The position numbers and the translations under genes were made by a program. Positions 44,846 through 53,979 of a stretch of 63,543 bases of DNA are shown here, in pieces; positions within the stretch are counted from its first letter, which is position 1, and every line of letters begins with the position of its first letter. The notes beneath the pieces were generated by a model. It was not told where the DNA came from. It was given only the letters and a program-made list of their open reading frames with translations, and ran no database searches. The stretch comes from Listeria fleischmannii subsp. fleischmannii LU2006-1 (GTDB lineage Bacteria; Bacillota; Bacilli; Lactobacillales; Listeriaceae). The stretch spans positions 22 to 63,564 of the forward strand of contig NZ_ALWW01000012.1 in NCBI RefSeq assembly GCF_000344175.1. Direction: 5' to 3'.

Positions 44846-45622
44846 ATGAGAAAAAGTAGCTGGGTTAGAGGATTAATATGGATTTCTATCGTTTTTTTCT
44901 TGATTTGCTTAACCGGATTATTTTTCATTTGGTTCTCGAATAAACAAACCATAGAAACTGTGTCAAAAGATAAAAAAACTGCTGAAACAAGTCAAACAGA
45001 TGTGAAAATAGTGGCGCTCGGAGACTCTCTTACTCGTGGCTTTGGAGATGAAAGTGGAGTAGGCTATGTGGGAGCCGTCACCAATTCCTTAGAAGCAAGC
45101 GGGAGACAAGTTGAAAAGGTGAATTTGGCTGTGAACGGAGCTAAAACGAGCGATTTAATGAAGCAACTGGACCAAAAAGAAGTGGCGAATCAAATTGCAT
45201 CGGCGAACCTTATTTTAATGACGATTGGTGGAAACGACCTTTTTAGAGGTGGTGAAGCCTTCTCGCAGTACAAAACGAGTCAAATCGAGACAATACAGAA
45301 CGAGTATCTCAAACAGTTAGGCCAAATTTATACTAAAATTCGCACATTAAATAGTGAAGCACCGATTTATCATGTGGCACTTTACAATCCTTTTTTAGAA
45401 GAAAAAGAGGGTCCTGCCATGTCAGAAACAGTTTTTTCGTGGAATGCCGCAACGGAAAAGAAAGCCAATGAATTTTCTAAAATTATTTGTGTGCCGACCT
45501 ATGATCTTATGCAACTAAACGGAGAAGACTATCTTGCTTCTGACCATTTTCACCCAAACAGTGAAGGGTATAAGTGGATTGGAAACCGCGTCTTTAGTGT
45601 TATTAAAGCTGGAGGTGAATAA
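44846..45622 (+). CDS. SGNH/GDSL-type hydrolase, membrane-anchored
   Basis: A 258-aa protein with an N-terminal membrane helix (about 8-32) and an extracytoplasmic SGNH domain. Block I is ALGDSLTRG near 56-64, block III is TIGGNDL, and block V is SDHFHPNSEG. These supply Ser, Gly, Asn and Asp/His of the esterase site. It probably deacylates a cell-envelope lipid or glycan. GAGG precedes ATG 44846, with an extended -10 (TGGTATAAT) upstream. The ABC transporter genes follow after 2 bp. Confidence 0.9.
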   Translation: MRKSSWVRGLIWISIVFFLICLTGLFFIWFSNKQTIETVSKDKKTAETSQTDVKIVALGDSLTRGFGDESGVGYVGAVTNSLEASGRQVEKVNLAVNGAKTSDLMKQLDQKEVANQIASANLILMTIGGNDLFRGGEAFSQYKTSQIETIQNEYLKQLGQIYTKIRTLNSEAPIYHVALYNPFLEEKEGPAMSETVFSWNAATEKKANEFSKIICVPTYDLMQLNGEDYLASDHFHPNSEGYKWIGNRVFSVIKAGGE

Positions 45623-45624
45623 AT

Positions 45625-46527
45625 ATGACAGGCTATGCGCTTGAAGTAAAACAGGTATCTAAGAAAATTAAAAAACGGATGATTATTTCTGATATTTCGT
45701 TTCAAGTAAAACCAGGCGAGATTTTTGGTTTTTTAGGTCCGAATGGCGCTGGGAAAACGACAACGATTCGCATGCTTGTTGGACTTATGAAGCCAAGTTC
45801 AGGCACCATTTTGATTGGCGGTTATGATATTCGAAAAGATTTTAAGAAGGCCATGCAAAATTTAGGTTCCATTGTTGAAAATCCGGAATTCTATCCTTTT
45901 TTAACAGGAGAAGAGAATCTTGCGTATTTTGCGCGCATGGACAACTCCATTCCAAAAGAACGTATTCAGGAAGTGGCGGCGCTTGTTCATATGGAAGGAC
46001 GTTTAAAGGATCGTGTGTCAACTTATTCGCTTGGGATGAGGCAACGTTTAGGCATTGCTCAAGCTCTTTTAAGCAAACCTAAATTACTTATTTTAGATGA
46101 GCCAACGAATGGGCTCGATCCGTCCGGTATTCATGAAATGCGGGATTTTATAGAAACGCTTGTAAAGGAAACAGGGATAAGTGTTCTTGTATCTTCACAC
46201 TTACTTGCAGAGATTGAACTTTTATGTGACCGTGTGGCAATTATGACGGAGGGGAAAATCATTTTAACAGATACGACACAGCATTTACTTGAATCTCGCG
46301 AACAAATTCGTATCGAAGCGGAGCCACAAAATGCTGCAAGAGACATTTTATCGTCTTATACAGACGTTTTAGAAAATGGCCCTTTTTTATACATGAAAAA
46401 AAGTAATGATGTTTCTTTTTGGAATCAAAAACTGGTTGAAAACAGGATTTTAGTGCATCGCATCGAGCGCCTCAAGCCATCTCTTGAAGACTTATTTTTA
46501 GAACTTACAAAGGGGGGCGAACAATGA
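45625..46527 (+). CDS. ABC transporter ATP-binding protein (ABC-2 exporter type)
   Basis: A 300-aa ATPase. Walker A is GPNGAGKTTT near 39, Q-loop, signature YSLGMRQRLGIAQAL, Walker B LLILDEPTNGLDPSG and an H-loop in SSHLL. The C-terminal extension is as in drug or lipid exporters. It is preceded by the SGNH hydrolase and overlaps the permease by 4 bp, so the three form one operon. The substrate is unknown; antimicrobial-peptide or lipid export is common for this type. Confidence 0.93.
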   Translation: MTGYALEVKQVSKKIKKRMIISDISFQVKPGEIFGFLGPNGAGKTTTIRMLVGLMKPSSGTILIGGYDIRKDFKKAMQNLGSIVENPEFYPFLTGEENLAYFARMDNSIPKERIQEVAALVHMEGRLKDRVSTYSLGMRQRLGIAQALLSKPKLLILDEPTNGLDPSGIHEMRDFIETLVKETGISVLVSSHLLAEIELLCDRVAIMTEGKIILTDTTQHLLESREQIRIEAEPQNAARDILSSYTDVLENGPFLYMKKSNDVSFWNQKLVENRILVHRIERLKPSLEDLFLELTKGGEQ

Positions 46528-47506
46528 ATCAGCTCGTCTATAACGAACAGCTTAAGCTATGGCGAAAACGCCGTGTGTTCATCATTTTGATTCTTGTTGC
46601 ACTTATCTCAGGAATTTTTACATATGCACAGTATCGGCAACATGAGGAGGATGTGAAAAAAGCAGGAACGACGGATTGGCATATTCAAGTTCAGGAACGA
46701 ATTATTGATCTTGAAAATCGGCTCGGCTCTGGCAGATTGCCGGACGATTATCAAGCATATTTTAAAGTACTAAAAGGTCAGCTGCAATATTATTTAGATC
46801 ATGATATTAATCCCAATGCGCCTGGAGCCCCTATGTTTTAAAAACTTTTGTAGAAAACGGGATTAGTTTACTGTTTCCCCTGTTTATGATGGTGATTGCT
46901 GCCGATTTAATTTCTGCTGAAATGAGTTCAGGAACCATTAAATTCCTACTAACAAGACCTGTATCGCGAGCCCGAATTTTAACAAGTAAATATATTTCCT
47001 TACTGCTATCTATCTCGGCAATTATCGTCTTGTCTGGCTTAACGGCCTATCTCATTTCTGGACCGGTGTTTGGTTATGGTGGCTGGGGAGCGCCTGTTTT
47101 AACAGGTTTTCAAGTAAGCGGTGATACAATTGATACGTCTAACGTCTATCAATTACCCATTTATCAATTATTAATCATGGAATTTGGACTTGCGTGGTTT
47201 GTTAGCATTATTGTGGGAATTTTAACCATATTTGTTTCTGTCATCGTTCGGCAAACTGCAGCAGTTATGGGAATCATGCTTGCAGCTCTCATAACAGGGA
47301 CCATTCTAACCAATCTCGTAAATGCCTGGCCGAGTGCGAAATATTTATTTATGGTAAACTTACAATTAACAAACTATTTAAATGGAACAGCACCGCCTGT
47401 TTCGGGCATGACGCTAGAGTTCTCTATGCTCGTACTCTTTATTTGGGGACTAACTAGTTGTGTGCTCTCCTATTTTATTTTTACAAAACAAGATATTTCC
47501 AGTTGA
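46524..47506 (+). pseudogene. ABC-2 type permease, frameshifted
   Basis: 46524-46841 gives the N-terminal helix and large external loop; 46886-47506 gives five further membrane segments (AADLISAEMSSGTIKFLLTRP). Adding one T to the T4 run at 46836-46839 joins the frames as MFLKTFVENGISLLFPLFM, giving about 327 aa. It is the permease partner of the ATPase just upstream. The break lies exactly in a homopolymer, so a sequencing error is likely. Confidence 0.87.
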
Positions 47507-47516
47507 GGTGGTTTTT

Positions 47517-47957
47517 ATGAAAAAAGTAGAAGAAAGCGATTTACGCCAGATCTTACCTTTATTTCAAAACGAGGCGGACAACTATTTGGCTACAAATAAA
47601 CGCATCATTCAAGAAAGCGACTTGCGAAGTTGGCTAAGTACAGATGATCAAGTACCTTTTGTTTCGTTTGAAGCGGGAAATCCAGTCGCTTACGGTGAAA
47701 TATGGATTGATGACGAAGAAGGAGACCTAGAATTCGCACATCTCATAACAGCACAAGAATACCGCGGACAAGGGTACGGGAAGAAACTAGTCCAAAGTTT
47801 ACTTGAAGAAGCAAAAAAATACCCCTATGACGACATTTTTATTCGCGTCTTACCTGAAAATTCACGTGCAATTGAACTTTACGTAAGTTTAGGTTTTGAA
47901 GAAATTAAACCATTTGATGAACGCTATTTTTGGATGAAACGAAAAAATTTACGTTAG
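47517..47957 (+). CDS. GNAT family N-acetyltransferase
   Basis: A 146-aa GNAT with the acetyl-CoA loop EYRGQGYGKKLVQSLL near 88-103 and a closing ENSRAIELYVSLGFEE. The substrate is unknown. ATG 47517 follows GAGGTGG; a longer frame would overlap the permease. It lies 10 bp after the permease and may be cotranscribed. Confidence 0.88.
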   Translation: MKKVEESDLRQILPLFQNEADNYLATNKRIIQESDLRSWLSTDDQVPFVSFEAGNPVAYGEIWIDDEEGDLEFAHLITAQEYRGQGYGKKLVQSLLEEAKKYPYDDIFIRVLPENSRAIELYVSLGFEEIKPFDERYFWMKRKNLR

Positions 47958-47969
47958 TAGGTGAGAAAA

Positions 47970-48314
47970 ATGTATCTTCATATTGAAAAAAGTATTCGGG
48001 ATAAAATAGAAGAACTACGAACGAACAATGAAAAAATAATTTTAAATTTAAATGATGGGGCAGGTAAATTTTCTGATAACAAGGCATCATGCGCATTAGA
48101 TCTTTATTTTGACATTCTATTAGTGAACTCGAATGAAGATTTACATGAATACGGGGAAACTTTATCGTCTGATATTGGCCCCATTTTTATGAAGCCTTAT
48201 TCAAGTGTTTATTTGGAACAGGAAAACATATTAAAAAAGGGATCTCTAGGAGTTAACGTTTTATCTGGAGAAAAAAGTGGTATCATTTGTAATGATGTAA
48301 AAATAAAAAAATAA
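47970..48314 (+). CDS. iron-sulfur cluster biosynthesis family protein (HesB/YqkB-like)
   Basis: A 114-aa small alpha/beta protein resembling Firmicute HesB-like proteins of the Fe-S_biosyn family. It opens with a MYLHIEKSIRDKIEELR helix and then strands with CALDLYFDILL and GIICNDVKI. Two cysteines remain (in SCAL and IIC), fewer than in A-type carriers, so a true scaffold role is doubtful. ATG 47970 lies a few bases after AGGTGAG. Confidence 0.7.
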   Translation: MYLHIEKSIRDKIEELRTNNEKIILNLNDGAGKFSDNKASCALDLYFDILLVNSNEDLHEYGETLSSDIGPIFMKPYSSVYLEQENILKKGSLGVNVLSGEKSGIICNDVKIKK

Positions 48315-48337
48315 CTCCTCGTCTTATTTTTTGTAAG

Positions 48338-48380
48338 TTAGTTTACTTTACTTTTTAATTGTTTAGTTGTAAACTATAAA
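48338..48380 (+). promoter_or_regulatory. paired inverted operator before mhq-like operon
   Basis: TTAGTTTAC (48338-48346) and TAGTTGTAAACTA (48364-48376) repeat the GTTTAC/GTAAAC half-site; the second is itself nearly palindromic and overlaps TATAAA. This suits a MarR-type quinone-sensing repressor such as MhqR. The regulator gene is not in the window. Confidence 0.55.
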
Positions 48381-48401
48381 TATAGAAAGGAGGCGCGAAA
48401 T

Positions 48402-49256
48402 ATGTCAAAAAGAATTCATCACATTTCTGCCTTTATTAAAGACTTTGAGACATCTCATTATTTTTATCAAGATGTATTAGGGTATAAATTTGTTAAAAAT
48501 ACAGTCAACCAGGCAAATGTTAAGATGCGACACTTGTTTTATGGGGACTACGAAGGAAATCCGGGAACTCTTCTCACTTTTTTCGAAATTCCACGTATTG
48601 GGAAAAGTTACAATAAAAAAGCTTATTTTGGTCAAGTTACACTCGCCGTTCCTAAAAATAGTTTAAATTTTTGGTATGAGCGCTTAAAATCATTTGAGGT
48701 TGAAACAGAGCGCCTAGAGAATCAATTGATTTTTTCTGACCCTGATGGATTAACATTTGCGCTTTCTGAAGTTTCAGAAGAAATAACGGAACGAAATGCG
48801 ACGAGACATACAGATATTCCTAGAAATAAACAAATTATTCGAATTTTAGATGTCGTTTATCACGTACCTGATGCCGGTAAAGCGAAGAGTTTTCTAGCTG
48901 GTTTTGGTGTTAACGAAGTCACAACTCGGCAAACTTTATCCAAAGAAAAAACGCGATTTGGTAGAGGGACGATTGACCATGTGGCGTATGAGGCGGCGAC
49001 GAAAGAAGAACTGGACGCGCTTTACGAGTTTGCGCAAACAAATGATATTGAGGTTGAGGAATATGTGGATAGAGGCTACTTTATTAGTCTTTATGTACGC
49101 GACCCATTTGGACTTAGAATTGAATTTGCAAATGTTACGCCAGGATTCACATTAGATGAATCAGTCGATGAATTAGGCACGCATTTTAGCTTACCACCGT
49201 TTTTAGAACCGAGAAGAACTGAAATTGAAAATTATTTTGGAGGGAAAATAAAATGA
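48402..49256 (+). CDS. VOC family ring-cleaving dioxygenase (MhqA/MhqO-like)
   Basis: A 284-aa protein with two VOC modules. IHHISAFIKDFETSHYFYQDVLGY starts the first, and DHVAYEAATKEELDAL and SLYVRDPFGLRIEFA mark the second. It is homologous to the next gene's product. In Bacillus such proteins (MhqA/MhqE/MhqO) are induced by quinones. AAGGAGG precedes ATG 48402. Overlap of 4 bp with the next gene indicates an operon. Confidence 0.88.
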   Translation: MSKRIHHISAFIKDFETSHYFYQDVLGYKFVKNTVNQANVKMRHLFYGDYEGNPGTLLTFFEIPRIGKSYNKKAYFGQVTLAVPKNSLNFWYERLKSFEVETERLENQLIFSDPDGLTFALSEVSEEITERNATRHTDIPRNKQIIRILDVVYHVPDAGKAKSFLAGFGVNEVTTRQTLSKEKTRFGRGTIDHVAYEAATKEELDALYEFAQTNDIEVEEYVDRGYFISLYVRDPFGLRIEFANVTPGFTLDESVDELGTHFSLPPFLEPRRTEIENYFGGKIK

Positions 49257-50212
49257 TAAAAGATTTAAAAGGTATACACCACGTAACAGCGATGACAAGT
49301 AGTGCGGAGAAAAATTATGAATTTTTTACAGAAGTACTCGGAATGCGATTAGTGAAAAAGACAGTGAATCAGGATGATATTCACACGTATCACATGTTTT
49401 ATGCGGATGATGCTGGAAGTGCTGGAACAGATATGACGTTCTTTGATTTCCCTGATTTGCCAAAAGGTAGACCCGGAACAGATAGTATTTCGAAAACGAG
49501 TTTCCGCGTACCAAACGATGCAGCACTAGAATATTATATGGATCGTTTCAAAAAATTAGATGTACCCCACGAAGACATTAAAACCATTTTTGGAAAAAAA
49601 GTATTGCCGTTTCAAGATTTTGATGGTCAAATGTTGCAACTCATTTCTGATGAACATAATGAAGGAGTAGCAGCAGGCGTACCATGGAAAAACGGTCCGG
49701 TTCCAGAAAAATATGCTATTTACGGTTTAGGTCCGGTTTTTCTTACTGTCGTGTCGCTTGAAAATATGGATGCGGTATTAAAAGCGATTCTTGGTTTCCG
49801 TTTTGTTAAGGAAGAGAACGGCTTACATCTATACGAAGTTGGCGAAGGTGGAAACGGGGCACAAGTTATTGTAGAAGAAAGAACAGATATTGGAATGGCT
49901 ATGCAAGGATACGGTGGTGTGCATCATGTTGCATTCCGTGTTGAAAACCATGATGAGCTATTAAAATGGGTTGAGCGCATGGAAACTTTCCAAGCACCTA
50001 ATAGTGGCTATGTAAATCGCTTCTATTTTGAATCTCTTTATGTGCCTGTTAGCCAACAAATTTTGTTTGAATTTGCAACGGATGGACCAGGCTTTACGAG
50101 TGATGAACCGTATGAAACATTAGGTGAAAAATTGAGTTTACCACCATTTTTAGAAGGGAAAAGAGAACAAATTGAAGCAATGGTAAGACCAATTAATACT
50201 AAAAGGAGCTAA
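49253..50212 (+). CDS. VOC family ring-cleaving dioxygenase (MhqO-like)
   Basis: A 319-aa two-module VOC protein: GIHHVTAMTSSAEKNYEFFTEVLGMR, then GGVHHVAFRVENHDELL and FESLYVPVSQQILFEFATDGPGF, ending with the LGEKLSLPPFLE tail typical of MhqO. The histidine and glutamate metal ligands are in place. It likely opens or traps hydroquinone adducts. It follows its paralogue with a 4-bp overlap. Confidence 0.9.
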   Translation: MIKDLKGIHHVTAMTSSAEKNYEFFTEVLGMRLVKKTVNQDDIHTYHMFYADDAGSAGTDMTFFDFPDLPKGRPGTDSISKTSFRVPNDAALEYYMDRFKKLDVPHEDIKTIFGKKVLPFQDFDGQMLQLISDEHNEGVAAGVPWKNGPVPEKYAIYGLGPVFLTVVSLENMDAVLKAILGFRFVKEENGLHLYEVGEGGNGAQVIVEERTDIGMAMQGYGGVHHVAFRVENHDELLKWVERMETFQAPNSGYVNRFYFESLYVPVSQQILFEFATDGPGFTSDEPYETLGEKLSLPPFLEGKREQIEAMVRPINTKRS

Positions 50213-50217
50213 AATGT

Positions 50218-50829
50218 ATGGATCATATTTTTATTCCAGGTGATAAATTAAAGAAACCATTACTTTTACTTCATGGTACAGGCGGGGATGAGAATTCGCT
50301 TGTTGACATCGGGAAACTTATTGCAAATGATGCGCCTATTTTATCGCTTTGCGGAGATGTTTCAGAAAACGGCGCTAATCGCTTTTTTAAACGTTTTAGT
50401 GATGGCAGGCTCGACCTTTTAGATCTTGCTATTCGAACGAAAAAGCTACTTCAAACCACGTATGAACTCGCAGAAACGTATGAGATTGACTTTCAGGATC
50501 TTGTTGTTGTCGGCTATTCAAACGGGGCAAATATTGCTGCAAATGCCATTTTACAGGAAGAAGATGGCTTCCAAAATGCAATTTTACTTCATGCGATGCC
50601 TGCTAATAATAAGCCACAAGATTTTTCTTTAGAAAAACGACATGTCTTTTTAACGGCTGGTGTCAATGACCCACTAGTTCCTTTTTCTAGTACGAAAGCA
50701 CTTGTTGATTTATTCCAAGATAGGGCGGCTGAGGTTCAAACCGTTTTTACGGAAGCGGGGCATAATTTAACAAGGGAAGAAATTGAGGACGCTAAATTAT
50801 GGTATGAGAATTTAGGTGTGGAAGCATGA
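50218..50829 (+). CDS. alpha/beta hydrolase, carboxylesterase/phospholipase family (MhqD-like)
   Basis: A 203-aa serine hydrolase. The oxyanion-loop LLHGTGGDE is near 18-26, the nucleophile in VVGYSNGANIA near 98-108, Asp in GVNDPLVPF and His in EAGHNLT. MhqD has this size and operon position in Bacilli. It probably hydrolyses quinone-derived esters; the precise substrate is unknown. A good AAGGAG precedes ATG 50218, 5 bp after the dioxygenase. Confidence 0.9.
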   Translation: MDHIFIPGDKLKKPLLLLHGTGGDENSLVDIGKLIANDAPILSLCGDVSENGANRFFKRFSDGRLDLLDLAIRTKKLLQTTYELAETYEIDFQDLVVVGYSNGANIAANAILQEEDGFQNAILLHAMPANNKPQDFSLEKRHVFLTAGVNDPLVPFSSTKALVDLFQDRAAEVQTVFTEAGHNLTREEIEDAKLWYENLGVEA

Positions 50830-51440
50830 AATATTTGGCAAACGAACTTTCTCAAAAAGAAAATTATAAGTTTTTAAGTGGTGCGATTATTCCGAGACCT
50901 ATCGCTTTTGTTACGACGGTGTCAGAAGAAGGTGTGGTAAACGCAGCCCCGTTTAGTTTTTTCAATATAGTTTCGAGTGATCCGCCAGTTGTGTCCATTT
51001 CGGTTCAGCGGCAAAATGGTGAAATGAAAGATACAGCGAGAAATGCGCTAGCAAACGGCGAACTTGTGATTCATATCGTGAGTGAAGATATGGTAGAAGA
51101 TGTGAACAAGACAGCGGCTTCGCTCCCAAAAAATGAAAGCGAACTTACAGAAACAAACTTCCATCTTTTGGAGGAAGAAAATTTCACTGTTCCAAGAATT
51201 GCGGAAGCGAAATTAAAACTTGCTGCCACCGTTTTTAATACGCTTCCGATTCAAAATGATGCAGGAGAAACAATAGCAGATCTCATTTTAGCGCGTATTG
51301 TTCAGTACGATTTTAATGATGAGATTGTTGACCAAGAAAAAGGATATTTACTAGCGGAGGAAATCCATCCTGTTTCGCGTTTAGCTGGAAATGATTATGC
51401 GAAATTAGGGGAAACATTCGTTGTAACACGTCCCGAGTAA
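50826..51440 (+). CDS. flavin reductase family (FMN-binding) protein
   Basis: A 204-aa FMN-binding split-barrel protein of the flavin reductase family. FLSGAIIPRPIAFVTTVSEEGVVNAAPFSFFN (residues about 18-49) is the characteristic start, followed by SVQRQNGEMKDTARNA. It overlaps the hydrolase by 4 bp and closes the operon. It may reduce quinones or supply FMNH2. A strong terminator follows. Confidence 0.9.
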   Translation: MKYLANELSQKENYKFLSGAIIPRPIAFVTTVSEEGVVNAAPFSFFNIVSSDPPVVSISVQRQNGEMKDTARNALANGELVIHIVSEDMVEDVNKTAASLPKNESELTETNFHLLEEENFTVPRIAEAKLKLAATVFNTLPIQNDAGETIADLILARIVQYDFNDEIVDQEKGYLLAEEIHPVSRLAGNDYAKLGETFVVTRPE

Positions 51441-51442
51441 TA

Positions 51443-51482
51443 AAAAGAAAAGCTACCGATCGTGGTCGGTAGTTTTTCTTAA
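51443..51482 (+). terminator. terminator after mhq-like operon
   Basis: CTACCGA / TCGGTAG stem extended by A and T runs. Confidence 0.88.
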
Positions 51483-51483
51483 C

Positions 51484-51512
51484 TTGAAATTTAAAAGTAC
51501 TCATGTTATGAT
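51484..51512 (+). promoter_or_regulatory. hflX promoter
   Basis: TTGAAA (51484-51489), exact 17-bp spacer, TATGAT (51507-51512). Confidence 0.8.
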
Positions 51513-51547
51513 GGCGTTATCTAAAAGGTTAGGAGGCTCGGCAAATT

Positions 51548-51592
51548 ATGATTTGGATTAGACTTCGTTCCGTAAGCGGTTCTTGCAGCTAA
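51548..51592 (+). CDS. 14-aa leader peptide uORF of hflX
   Basis: ATG 51548 with AGGAGG at 51531-51536 encodes MIWIRLRSVSGSCS and stops at TAA 51590. It lies just downstream of the promoter and about 100 bases before an intrinsic terminator. This is the classic layout for ribosome-stalling control of an antibiotic-responsive gene. Confidence 0.7.
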   Translation: MIWIRLRSVSGSCS

Positions 51593-51688
51593 TTAAATAG
51601 TGCGGAAATCTGCGTTTTTTTGACGTGGATAACGGGATTGGTCTATTCACAATTTGCGTGAGTGTTCTTTTAATACGGAAATTTTTTG

Positions 51689-51717
51689 AAAGAGGCGAGT
51701 CGAAACGCTTCTTTTTT
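51689..51717 (+). terminator. leader terminator before hflX
   Basis: AAAGAGGCG / CGCTTCTTT stem (one G-U pair) with loop AGTCGAAA and a T run, 75 bases before hflX. Readthrough would require an alternative fold. Confidence 0.7.
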
Positions 51718-51793
51718 GTACGCTTTTTTAAGGGCAAGTATACAAATCCTGACCGCACTGAAAGAAATCTATTTTTTCAGGAGGTCATTTTTT

Positions 51794-53047
51794 ATGAATA
51801 AAAAAGTTATTTTAGTTGGTGTTAGCGGCTCAGATAAAAATTTTGAATATACGATGGTAGAGCTCGCCAATTTAGCAGAAGCGAATCATTATGAAATATT
51901 AGATGTGGTGAAACAAAATATTGATCGGATTAATAAAGCAACGTATGTCGGGAAAGGGAAAGTAGAGGAACTTAAACAAATCGGGGAAATGTTACAAATC
52001 GATGCCTTTGTCGTAAATGATGAATTGACGGCCTCGCAAATAAGAAATCTTGAAGAGGAACTTGAGAAAGAAATTATTGACCGCACAGCGCTTATTTTAG
52101 CGATTTTTGCCGAACGTGCCAAAACACGTGAGGCAAAGCTACAAGTTGAAATTGCGCGGCTGAAATATGAACTTCCTCGTCTTTCAAATAGTGATGAAGT
52201 TTTTGATCAGCAAAGTGGAAAGACGGGGCTTGCCAATCGCGGTTCTGGTGAGAAGAAAATTGAAAGTGACCGCCGGATTATTAAAAATCAAATTCGCCAT
52301 TTAACAAGTGAACTAGAGGAGATTGTGCAGGAGCGGGAAACAAGACGGCGTAAGCGCAAGAAAAATGAAATTCCTGTTGTTTCTCTTGTTGGGTATACAA
52401 ACGCGGGGAAATCGACCACGATGAATGGCCTTGTGAATCAGTTTAGTAAATCCGCTCACAAACAGGTTTTTGAAAAAGATATGCTCTTCGCCACTTTGGA
52501 AACCAGTGTTCGCGAAATCATTTTACCAGACAACAAACAATTTTTATTAACAGATACGGTTGGGTTTGTTAGTAAATTGCCGACGCATCTTGTAAAAGCT
52601 TTCCGCTCTACGCTTGAGGAGGCGAAAGAAGCTGATTTACTGCTGCACGTTGTCGATTATTCTGATGAAAATTATAAGGCAATGATTGAAACAACGGAAG
52701 CAACTCTTTTAGCTGTTGGGGTAAAGGATGTCCCCGTTTTATACATCTACAATAAGGCCGATTTGGTACATGGCGCCGAGTATCCAGCTTTACAAGAAGA
52801 GGGGCTCATTTATTCGGCGAAAGATGAGGCAAGTCTCGCGATGTTGACGGAAGAAATCACGAAAAAAATCTTTACAGGTTATAAAGAAACATCATACCTT
52901 ATTCCGTTTGATCGTGGCGATATTATCTCGCATTTAAACGACCATGCGCATGTACTCTTTCAAGACTATACAGAAGAGGGGACAAAGCTACGTGTTGAGG
53001 TGAGTCCTGCTGATTATGAAAGATTTCAATCTTTTCAATTGAAATAA
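51794..53047 (+). CDS. hflX: GTPase HflX, ribosome-associated
   Basis: A 417-aa protein. The N-terminal nucleotide-binding-like domain includes the ATYVGKGKVEEL region (about 52-63) and the NRGSGEKKIESDRR helical motif. The G domain has G1 GYTNAGKST at 200-208, G3 DTVGFV and G4 NKAD. HflX splits or rescues stalled ribosomes and confers macrolide-lincosamide tolerance in Listeria. ATG 51794 follows AGGAGG; the frame extends upstream to 51686 through the terminator and is rejected. The uORF and terminator leader fit antibiotic-induced expression. Confidence 0.95.
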   Translation: MNKKVILVGVSGSDKNFEYTMVELANLAEANHYEILDVVKQNIDRINKATYVGKGKVEELKQIGEMLQIDAFVVNDELTASQIRNLEEELEKEIIDRTALILAIFAERAKTREAKLQVEIARLKYELPRLSNSDEVFDQQSGKTGLANRGSGEKKIESDRRIIKNQIRHLTSELEEIVQERETRRRKRKKNEIPVVSLVGYTNAGKSTTMNGLVNQFSKSAHKQVFEKDMLFATLETSVREIILPDNKQFLLTDTVGFVSKLPTHLVKAFRSTLEEAKEADLLLHVVDYSDENYKAMIETTEATLLAVGVKDVPVLYIYNKADLVHGAEYPALQEEGLIYSAKDEASLAMLTEEITKKIFTGYKETSYLIPFDRGDIISHLNDHAHVLFQDYTEEGTKLRVEVSPADYERFQSFQLK

Positions 53048-53110
53048 CAGCATTTTAAAGTTTGTAATGGTAAAATAAACCGGTAAGATATTGTAAAGTG
53101 AGGAAATAAA

Positions 53111-53977
53111 ATGAAAAAAAATAGTTTTAAACTAGCAGCGTTTGCCGGTTTTATGCTGCATTCGTATTATGAAACAAAACATTTAACGATAACGGATTAT
53201 CGTATTTGGTCGAATAAAATTCCGCAAGCATTCGATGATAAAACGTATATTCAATTGTCGGATTTGCACAGCTGTTCTTTTGGTAGATTTAATGACAAGT
53301 TAATTGGCAAAATACTAGCACTAAATCCAGATGGCATTTTCCTAACTGGCGATTTAATTGATGGGGATGAGCCTCAAAATGTTGCCACTGCACTTGTTCG
53401 CAAGCTCGCTCAAATTTGCCCCATTTATTATATTAGTGGCAACCATGAAAGAAAAAGCGCATTTTTTGATGAACTACTTCTCTCTCTGAAAGAGGCAGGC
53501 GTTCACATTTTGTATAACAACTATCTTTTTTTAGAGGAAGAGGGAGAAAAAATCGCGCTCGCTGGCATTTCTGATCCGAGTTTCAGCTTATCTGAAAACG
53601 AAAAACTAAGAACATCCATTGAAAAAGAAAAAATGGGCGTAATTACGGAAGAGGAAATTAAACGTGCGACGGCTGGTATTCCGGAAGAATTATTTACCAT
53701 TTTATTAGCGCATCGCCCGGAATATTGGTCCATTTATCAAAATATGCCAATTGATCTGGTTTTTTGCGGTCACGCGCACGGGGGGCAAATTCGTTTGCCG
53801 CTAACTGAAGGGCTATTTTCTCCGGGACAAGGGCTTTTTCCTAAGTTAACAGCGGGCTCCCATCAGTCAAATGGAAAAGCGATGATTGTGAGTAGAGGTC
53901 TTGGTAATACAACACTTGTACCACGCGTGTTTAATCGTCCTGAAATCGTCCGAATTTGTTTGAAAAGGGAGTCGTAA
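53111..53977 (+). CDS. membrane-associated metallophosphoesterase (YkuE/YaeI-like)
   Basis: A 288-aa calcineurin-like phosphoesterase with a short hydrophobic N-terminus. Metal motifs are LSDLHSC near 47, FLTGDLIDG near 77, SGNHERKS near 109 and the GHAHGGQIRLP signature near 219. Relatives act on UDP-diacylglucosamine-like or lipid pyrophosphates. It precedes the lipoate ligase by 2 bp, suggesting an operon. Confidence 0.9.
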   Translation: MKKNSFKLAAFAGFMLHSYYETKHLTITDYRIWSNKIPQAFDDKTYIQLSDLHSCSFGRFNDKLIGKILALNPDGIFLTGDLIDGDEPQNVATALVRKLAQICPIYYISGNHERKSAFFDELLLSLKEAGVHILYNNYLFLEEEGEKIALAGISDPSFSLSENEKLRTSIEKEKMGVITEEEIKRATAGIPEELFTILLAHRPEYWSIYQNMPIDLVFCGHAHGGQIRLPLTEGLFSPGQGLFPKLTAGSHQSNGKAMIVSRGLGNTTLVPRVFNRPEIVRICLKRES

Positions 53978-53979
53978 AA

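Noticed and set aside
46524-47506. Two separate ABC permease genes
   Set aside because: One extra T in a T4 run makes one continuous ABC-2 permease of normal length.
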